Origin: DATIXJ01 sp963714795 | GTDB taxonomy: Bacteria > Bacteroidota > Ignavibacteria > UBA10030 > SZUA-254 | Direction of reading: 5' to 3' | Assembly (NCBI GenBank): GCA_963714795.1 | Contig: CAVQPS010000010.1 | Location: forward strand, 558,001-622,000 | DNA length: 64,000 nt | Part shown: positions 58,611 through 64,000 of the stretch, one piece after another | How the letters are laid out: each line of letters starts with the position of its first letter | Position numbering within the stretch: the stretch's first letter is position 1 | Made by a program: the position numbers and the translations under genes | Notes under the pieces: model-generated | What the model was told of the DNA's origin: nothing | The model's input: only the letters and a program-made list of their open reading frames with translations | The model's database searches: none

Positions 58611-61600
58611 TTATTTTTTGATCGGATAATCCGGAACCGGCGGAATATCGTGTTCCTGTGTTTTCAGCGAATCCATAATCACTTCGATCGCTTTATTCAA
58701 CTGCTCATCATCGCCGGCAAATTCCTTTGCGGGATCGTTATCCACAACGATATCCGGATCGACGCCGTGTCCTTCAATGATCCAGCCTTTGCCGTCGGCA
58801 TCGTACGGAGAAAATTCCGGTTTCATGAGGAAACCGCCGTCGAGCAGAGGCAAACTTCCGCGGATACCGACCACGCCGCCCCACGTTCGTTTGCCGATGA
58901 GCGGTCCGATTTTCGCTTTCTTGAACCGATACGGGAACAGATCGCCGTCGGATGCGGAGAACTCATCGATCAGGCAGACTTTTGGTCCCCACAGCAGTTC
59001 ATTCGGATTCGTAGACGGCGCGGTATTGCGCGCAACTTCGATCATCGAAATTTCCCGCCGCAGTCGCTCGATCAGCATCGGTGAAACATTGCCGCCGCCG
59101 TTACCGCGGTCGTCGATAATCAACGCTTTCTTCCTCAATTGCGGATAAAAATGTTTGACAAATTCATTCAGTCCGTCGGTTCCCATGTCGGGCACATGGA
59201 TATATCCCACTTTGCCGTTGGTGGCTTTTTCAACTTTGGCGATATTATTTTCAACCCAATTATAATAGTAGAGACTGCTTTCGTTGCCGATCGGAATCAC
59301 CACGACATCGCGGCTTCCCTGCATTTCGGGAGACGAATTCAGTTTGAGTGTCACCTGTTTATCCACGGTATTGACGAGCGATTCATAAATATCGGTCATT
59401 TTATCCGTCGGCTTGCCATTGACTGCAAGGATATAATCGCCTTCTTTTGCATTGACGCCGATTTCGGTCAGCGGTGAGCGTGTCGACTTATCCCAGTTCT
59501 CGCCTTTCAGAATTTTTTTGATGCGATAATATTTTGAGTTTTTATCGCGTTCCAGTTGTGCACCGAGAAGTCCAGTCATGATCCGTTTCGGTGCGGGCAC
59601 ATCTCCGCCGCCGACATAGGTATGACCGGAACTGAGTTCGCCAATCACTTCGCCGAGAATATAGGTAAGGTCTGCACGGTTGTTGACATACTGAACGAGC
59701 GGTTCATATTTTTTGCGGATGCCTGTCCAGTCGACACCGTTCATGTTCGGTGCATAAAAGAAATCTCTCATCTGGCGCCAGCATTCGTTATAAATTTGAG
59801 CCCATTCCTGATGACGGTCGAGATTCACTTCCATACCGGAGAGGTCCAATTTATCTTTGAAATCGATTTTTCCTTTCGGCACATCGATAATATAAAAGGC
59901 GCCGTCTTTCCCGATGAGAAATTTTTTCTGATCCGCAGAGACTTCAAATCCTCCGATATCGGCAAGATTTGTTTCTTTCAATTCTCCCAGATCGTACATC
60001 TGAAATTGCGGTTTCTCATCTTTACTGCCGCGGCGCATATAATAGAGATCGGTTCCGACCGATTTGAGATCCCCGTAGGATGACGGTTGAATCGGAAGTG
60101 CGGCAATACGGTCTTTCAAACCGTCGACATCGACACTCACCGTTACTGTTGCTTCTTTTTTATCACCATCTTTTTTCGGTTTTGCTTCATCGGATTTCGG
60201 CTGATCGGATTTTTCCGCCACTTCATCGCTTTTCGGTTTGAACGGCGAGTCGACCGATTTCGTCAGCGTCACAAGATAAATTCTCGACATATCCTGGTAC
60301 GTGTAATCGAATTCATTCCATCCGTAGGTCGGGTTGAAATCTCTGTCGGAAACAAAGAACAGATATTTGCCGTCGGAGCTGAATTCCGGAGTGCCGGCAG
60401 AATACCAGCCATCGGTCACCGGATACGATTCTTTTTTCTCCAGAGAATAGAGATAGACTTTCGACATCATTTCCACTTCGGTCTTTCCATAAGCAATCCA
60501 CTTGCTGTCGGGCGACCAGGTATACTCGCTGAATTCCCATGCCTGCGCCTGTGCGACTTCCACGATCGATTTTGAAGCGACATCGACATACCGGAGCCGC
60601 AATTTTTTATCCGCCCAGAGAATTTTCTTGCCGTCGGGCGACCAATAAATCTGGTATTTGTAGTTGTCGCTTCCTTTGGTTAACTGCGTCGCCGGGGCGC
60701 TTCCGTCCTGCGGTTCGATATAAATCTCGTCTTCGCCGGTAGCATCGGAGATAAATGCGATCCATTTTCCATCGGGCGACCATTTTGAATCCCGCTCATG
60801 CACGCCGGGCGTATTGGTAATATTCCGTGTCGCACCGTTTTTCGCCGGCACCGTGAAAATATCGCCATGGGCGCCGAACAATGCACGTTTTCCGTCGGGA
60901 GAAATTTCAAAATTCGAAACCCCGTCGCCGACTTTTTTAATGCCACCCCGTCCGCTCACCAGATCTTCATGAATTTGTATTGAGACCTTTTCCGTTTTCT
61001 CGGTCGCCAGATCGAACTTGTAAATATATCCGCCATTTTCAAAAACGATCGCGGCATCACCGAGCGACGGAAACTTGATATCGAAATCGGTGAATGAAGT
61101 CAGTTGCCGGGTTTCTTTCGAAGCGAGATCATAGACATACAGGTTCATCCGTTTGAGACTGTCGCGATCGGAGAGGAAATAAATTTTATTGCCGCTCCAC
61201 ATCGGATAAATGTCGCCGGCCGGATTGTTCGTGATGTTAGTCGTTTTCTTCGAATCGAAATCGTAAATCCAGATATCGTCGGTCAAGCCGCCGCGATATC
61301 GTTTCCACGTGCGGAATTCCCGGAAGATCCGGTTGTATGCAAGCTGTTTATCGTCGGGAGAATACGAGCAGAATCCGCCGCGCGGCAGAGGCAGTTGTTC
61401 CGGAATGTCACCATTAATTGAAGTAAGATAGAGCTGTCCTTTAAAATCATTGAACTCACGCATCCTCGAACGGAAAATGATATGAGTATTATCATGCATC
61501 CATCCCATGACGATATTGTTCGGTCCCATTCTGTCGGAAACATCGTCGCGGCCGAGTGTTGCGGTGTAGGTCAGGCGTTTGGGAACTCCGCCTTCCGACG

Positions 61601-61877
61601 GAATCAGGTATACTTCCGTGTTGCCATCGTATTGTCCGGTGAAAGCGATCCACTTTCCGTCGGGAGAAAAATGCGCGAACATTTCAAACCCGACATCGCC
61701 GGTCAGCTTGCGCGCAACGCCGCCGGTTGAAGGAACGGTATAGAGATCGCCGGCGTACGTAAAGACAATTTGATTGCCGTGAATGGCGGGGAACCGCAGC
61801 AATCTCGATTCTTCCTGCGAGAAAAGCGGCTGAAGGAACATTGCCGCGAGGAAAAGACAGAACGAAATTTTTTTCAT
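58611..61877 (-). CDS. Tricorn-family protease (secreted)
   Basis: A 1088-aa protease of the Tricorn/S41 family. A signal peptide (FCLFLAAMFLQPLFSQ) follows AAGGAT at ATG 61877. N-terminal PD40-type propeller repeats (SPDGKWIAFTG and SPDSKWIAYGK copies) run to about 520, followed by an acidic/Lys linker (DEVAEKSDQPKSDEAKPK). A PDZ-like region and the C-terminal protease core follow. SSGHTYVGGG provides the Ser-His pair, and FSASDGDLFPY carries the nucleophile Ser. The core is complete, so it is probably active in the periplasm or at the surface. Confidence 0.9.
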   Translation of the reverse strand: MKKISFCLFLAAMFLQPLFSQEESRLLRFPAIHGNQIVFTYAGDLYTVPSTGGVARKLTGDVGFEMFAHFSPDGKWIAFTGQYDGNTEVYLIPSEGGVPKRLTYTATLGRDDVSDRMGPNNIVMGWMHDNTHIIFRSRMREFNDFKGQLYLTSINGDIPEQLPLPRGGFCSYSPDDKQLAYNRIFREFRTWKRYRGGLTDDIWIYDFDSKKTTNITNNPAGDIYPMWSGNKIYFLSDRDSLKRMNLYVYDLASKETRQLTSFTDFDIKFPSLGDAAIVFENGGYIYKFDLATEKTEKVSIQIHEDLVSGRGGIKKVGDGVSNFEISPDGKRALFGAHGDIFTVPAKNGATRNITNTPGVHERDSKWSPDGKWIAFISDATGEDEIYIEPQDGSAPATQLTKGSDNYKYQIYWSPDGKKILWADKKLRLRYVDVASKSIVEVAQAQAWEFSEYTWSPDSKWIAYGKTEVEMMSKVYLYSLEKKESYPVTDGWYSAGTPEFSSDGKYLFFVSDRDFNPTYGWNEFDYTYQDMSRIYLVTLTKSVDSPFKPKSDEVAEKSDQPKSDEAKPKKDGDKKEATVTVSVDVDGLKDRIAALPIQPSSYGDLKSVGTDLYYMRRGSKDEKPQFQMYDLGELKETNLADIGGFEVSADQKKFLIGKDGAFYIIDVPKGKIDFKDKLDLSGMEVNLDRHQEWAQIYNECWRQMRDFFYAPNMNGVDWTGIRKKYEPLVQYVNNRADLTYILGEVIGELSSGHTYVGGGDVPAPKRIMTGLLGAQLERDKNSKYYRIKKILKGENWDKSTRSPLTEIGVNAKEGDYILAVNGKPTDKMTDIYESLVNTVDKQVTLKLNSSPEMQGSRDVVVIPIGNESSLYYYNWVENNIAKVEKATNGKVGYIHVPDMGTDGLNEFVKHFYPQLRKKALIIDDRGNGGGNVSPMLIERLRREISMIEVARNTAPSTNPNELLWGPKVCLIDEFSASDGDLFPYRFKKAKIGPLIGKRTWGGVVGIRGSLPLLDGGFLMKPEFSPYDADGKGWIIEGHGVDPDIVVDNDPAKEFAGDDEQLNKAIEVIMDSLKTQEHDIPPVPDYPIKK

Positions 61878-62162
61878 ATCCTTACTCCATTGTTATTAGA
61901 AAGCGATTGGAAAATCCAAATATGATTTATGTATACGATTTTTCGTACGAAAAGTTCGGTTTCGGTGGACAAAGAACGTTTGGAGTGAAATCGCGAACAA
62001 TGTAAGAAAAGAATTCGGCACAAACAACATGGTAATACGGGTTTTGAAGGGATGAATACATCGAATATTCGGTTAAATGATGTCTCAGGGCTTGTTTATC
62101 TGAAAAAGTATCCTTTAATTTTAGGTACAATCCCGTCAACAGCATTATGAAAGTGACACCGT
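61878..62162. other. Gene-free divergent gap
   Basis: A 285-bp AT-rich gap between divergent Tricorn and PPK2 genes. I see no credible coding frame or strong inverted repeat. It must hold both promoters. Confidence 0.5.
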
Positions 62163-62894
62163 ATGATCGATTTAAAAAAGTTACCGACAGGTCCTGATCC
62201 GGATCTGAAAAAAAAGCACACCGAAAAAGAAACAGAACAATTAAAAGAAGAAATATTTACGCTTCAGGATAAACTCTATGCCGAACGAAAACATGGCGTG
62301 CTGATCGTTCTTCAGGGAATGGACACGGCCGGAAAAGACGGGACCATCCATCACGTTTTCTCCTGCGTCAACCCGATGGGATGTACCGTCCGATCGTTTA
62401 AGACGCCGACGGCAGAAGAAGCGTCGCATGACTTTTTGTGGAGAGTGCATCCGCATGTTCCCGCCAAAGGAATGATCGGTATCTTCAACCGCTCGCATTA
62501 CGAAGATATTTTATTTCCATCCGTTCACAAAACGTTCGAGAAAAAAGTACTCGAGCGGCGATACGACGCCATCAATCATTTTGAAGAATATCTGGTCGAT
62601 AACGGTATCGTGTTGCTGAAATTTTTCCTGCACATCTCGGAAGAGGAACAAAAGAAACGGATCAGGGAGCGTCTTCACGACTCAAACAAGCATTGGAAAT
62701 ACAGCGCTTCCGATTCGAAAGAAGAGAATTACTGGAGCGATTACATGGGCGTGTATGAACGCATCATCGGGCAATGCAGTCCGGAAATCCCGTGGCTCAT
62801 CGTGCCGGCCGATCACCGGTGGTACAGAAATTATTTCATTGCCAAAGAAATCGCGAAGACATTGAAAAAATTGAAATCGAAATATCCGTCATAA
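62163..62894 (+). CDS. ppk2: Polyphosphate kinase 2 (PPK2)
   Basis: A 243-aa PPK2-family kinase. It has Walker A QGMDTAGKDGT, the Walker B-type FNRSHYEDIL and a C-terminal ERIIGQCSPEIPWLIVPAD segment typical of the family, and the arginine-rich lid lies near RIRERL. These enzymes phosphorylate nucleotides (AMP, ADP or GDP) with polyphosphate; length and motifs fit the class I/III group. ATG 62163 is the first start in frame. The gene is convergent with msrA, with only 40 bp between them. Confidence 0.92.
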   Translation: MIDLKKLPTGPDPDLKKKHTEKETEQLKEEIFTLQDKLYAERKHGVLIVLQGMDTAGKDGTIHHVFSCVNPMGCTVRSFKTPTAEEASHDFLWRVHPHVPAKGMIGIFNRSHYEDILFPSVHKTFEKKVLERRYDAINHFEEYLVDNGIVLLKFFLHISEEEQKKRIRERLHDSNKHWKYSASDSKEENYWSDYMGVYERIIGQCSPEIPWLIVPADHRWYRNYFIAKEIAKTLKKLKSKYPS

Positions 62895-62934
62895 CAACAT
62901 TTGATGCGGTGCGCGATGGCCCGGCACATTGTCA

Positions 62935-63447
62935 TTATTCCAAAGCCAGCTTCTTTAACTTCGGTTTGATGATGAACTGGCAATAGGGCGCTTGCGGATT
63001 GCTGCGATAATAATCCTGATGATAATTTTCCGCAGGATAAAATTTTGTCAGCGGCTGGATTTCGGTAACGATGGCTTGCGTAAAATTCTTCTGTGCTTCC
63101 TGCTTCGATTGTTCTGCAATGAGTTTTTGCTCTTCATTGTGAAAGAAAATGACTGAGCGGTATTGTGTCCCGACGTCCGCTCCCTGCCTGTTCATTGTTG
63201 TGGGGTCATGGGCATCCCAGAATAAATCCACCAACCGCCGGTAGGTGATCTTCGCCGGGTCGAACGAGATTTGCGCCACCTCGGCATGACCGGTTGTGCC
63301 GGAGCATACCTGTTTGTATGTCGGGTTCAGTGTCGTTCCGCCGGCATACCCGGCAACGACCGATTGGACGCCGTCAAGCCGCTCAAAAACCGCCTCGACA
63401 CACCAAAAACACCCGCCCCCGAACGTTGCTAATTCAAAATTGGTCAT
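62935..63447 (-). CDS. msrA: Peptide-methionine (S)-S-oxide reductase
   Basis: A 170-aa enzyme with the active-site GGGCFWCVEAVFERLDGV motif (catalytic Cys in GCFWC), YAGGTTLNPTYKQVCSGTTGHAEV and the YHQDYYRSNP signature. It has no signal peptide, so it acts in the cytoplasm on free or protein-bound Met-(S)-sulfoxide. The paired MsrB is an envelope lipoprotein encoded 8.5 kb away. ATG 63447 is preferred over an in-frame TTG at 63462. Confidence 0.94.
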   Translation of the reverse strand: MTNFELATFGGGCFWCVEAVFERLDGVQSVVAGYAGGTTLNPTYKQVCSGTTGHAEVAQISFDPAKITYRRLVDLFWDAHDPTTMNRQGADVGTQYRSVIFFHNEEQKLIAEQSKQEAQKNFTQAIVTEIQPLTKFYPAENYHQDYYRSNPQAPYCQFIIKPKLKKLALE

Positions 63448-63577
63448 ACAGTTTTCTATCAAACATAATTATCTTTCCGCAACCAAACAAATTTGCAAAA
63501 ATCGAACAATCTTTGCAACTTTCTTTCACTTCGCTTCGTCTAAACCTGTAATCCGTTCACCAACTATTGAACATTCT

Positions 63578-64000
63578 GTGAAGTCTCAATCTTTCATCCT
63601 ACCGGCAGTATTCTTCGCTGTTATAATCGAATTACTTTTACCTGCGGTTAGCGCTCACGCTGACGATCAAAGCAAGGTTCCCGACACGACAAAGCAGAAA
63701 GCTGAAGTTACGGCAGTCCGGGCAACCGAACCGATAACCATCGACGGCGTTCTTTCGGAACAAGAATGGCAACGGCCGGGAATTACCCAATTCACGCAAC
63801 GGGATCCCATTGAAGGCATTGCGCCCACGCAAAAAACCGAAGTCTGGGTCGCGTACGATGACGCGGCAATGTATATCGCTGCGCGGATGTACGACACGCA
63901 CCCCGATTCGATCGTCAGCCGCATCGGCAGACGAGATGCATCGCTGACTTCCGATTGGTTCTATGTCGGAATCGATTCGTATCACGACAAACTCACCGGA
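63578..64000 (+). CDS. Partial secreted protein with CBM9-like domain (DUF5916 type)
   Basis: 141 codons open to the right edge from GTG 63578. A signal peptide (FILPAVFFAVIIELLLPAVSAHA) is followed by AVRATEPITIDGVLSEQEW, then TQKTEVWVAYDDAAMYIAARMYD and SLTSDWFYVGIDSYHD. This is the carbohydrate-binding family 9-like N-terminal domain that starts large DUF5916 outer-membrane proteins in Bacteroidota and relatives. The C-terminal barrel is outside the window. No ATG lies close by, so GTG is the best start. Confidence 0.78.
   Translation, partial: MKSQSFILPAVFFAVIIELLLPAVSAHADDQSKVPDTTKQKAEVTAVRATEPITIDGVLSEQEWQRPGITQFTQRDPIEGIAPTQKTEVWVAYDDAAMYIAARMYDTHPDSIVSRIGRRDASLTSDWFYVGIDSYHDKLTG

Noticed and set aside
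61927..62145. A 72-codon minus-strand frame in the Tricorn/PPK2 gap
   Set aside because: No Shine-Dalgarno and no family resemblance, and it lies in the divergent promoter region.

Overview
The window looks like a chromosome segment of an FCB-group bacterium, most likely Ignavibacteriota (Ignavibacteria/Melioribacter-like) or a close Bacteroidota relative. The main evidence is four large secreted proteins that end in a type IX secretion (T9SS) type-A sorting domain with the NYPNPFNPTT signature, together with the moderate GC content and the mix of BNR/YCF48, SdrD-B and InlB-like surface repeats. No ribosomal or other taxonomic marker gene is present, so the assignment is an inference.

Bases 1-20415 form an exopolysaccharide (EPS) locus. 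Two leftward genes, a Wza-like export lipoprotein and the start of a secreted protein cut by the window edge, diverge from a long rightward operon across a 540-bp AT-rich control region. That operon encodes a Wzz-like chain-length regulator, a CapB/CpsD-type ATPase, a 54-aa membrane protein, an O-antigen ligase/Wzy-like polymerase, an FkbM methyltransferase, a WecG/TagA glycosyltransferase, a Wzx flippase, two GT4 glycosyltransferases, a hexapeptide acetyltransferase, a polysaccharide deacetylase, three FemAB/GNAT-fold acyltransferases (one fused to a spermidine-synthase-like domain), an ANL-type ligase with degenerate catalytic motifs, a GT2 synthase and an orphan receiver. Start/stop overlaps of 1-29 bp through most of it suggest one transcription unit. 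The content resembles exosortase/EpsH-type EPS loci, but no exosortase or PEP-CTERM protein is visible. wecG and wzx carry five frameshifts within about 1 kb.

Bases 20415-36555 hold surface proteins: an Ig-like/TIG protein of about 1175 aa broken by one frameshift, a 4010-aa repeat protein with 14 recognisable PEGA/InlB-type modules and a recent internal 697-bp duplication, and a small anchored protein. A tRNA-Glu(CTC), a cysteine-desulfurase-like aminotransferase, two small genes (one a truncated VOC protein) and a TPR protein follow. Bases 40672-52799 (minus strand) are a tandem cluster of three T9SS cargo proteins. The outer two are paralogues, one of them frameshifted, and the middle one is a 1546-aa BNR/YCF48 repeat protein.

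Bases 53010-64000 are mixed housekeeping and accessory genes: a tight five-gene minus-strand operon (ICMT-like methyltransferase, glycine-zipper peptide, lipoprotein MsrB, membrane protein, secreted protein), a 131-bp MITE-like element with terminal inverted repeats and an 8-bp target duplication directly upstream of it, a HEPN-like/VOC fusion, a lipoprotein, a PAP2 phosphatase, a Tricorn-family protease, a PPK2 kinase, MsrA, and the start of a CBM9/DUF5916-like secreted protein running off the right edge. No CRISPR array, rRNA, phage or transposase gene was seen.
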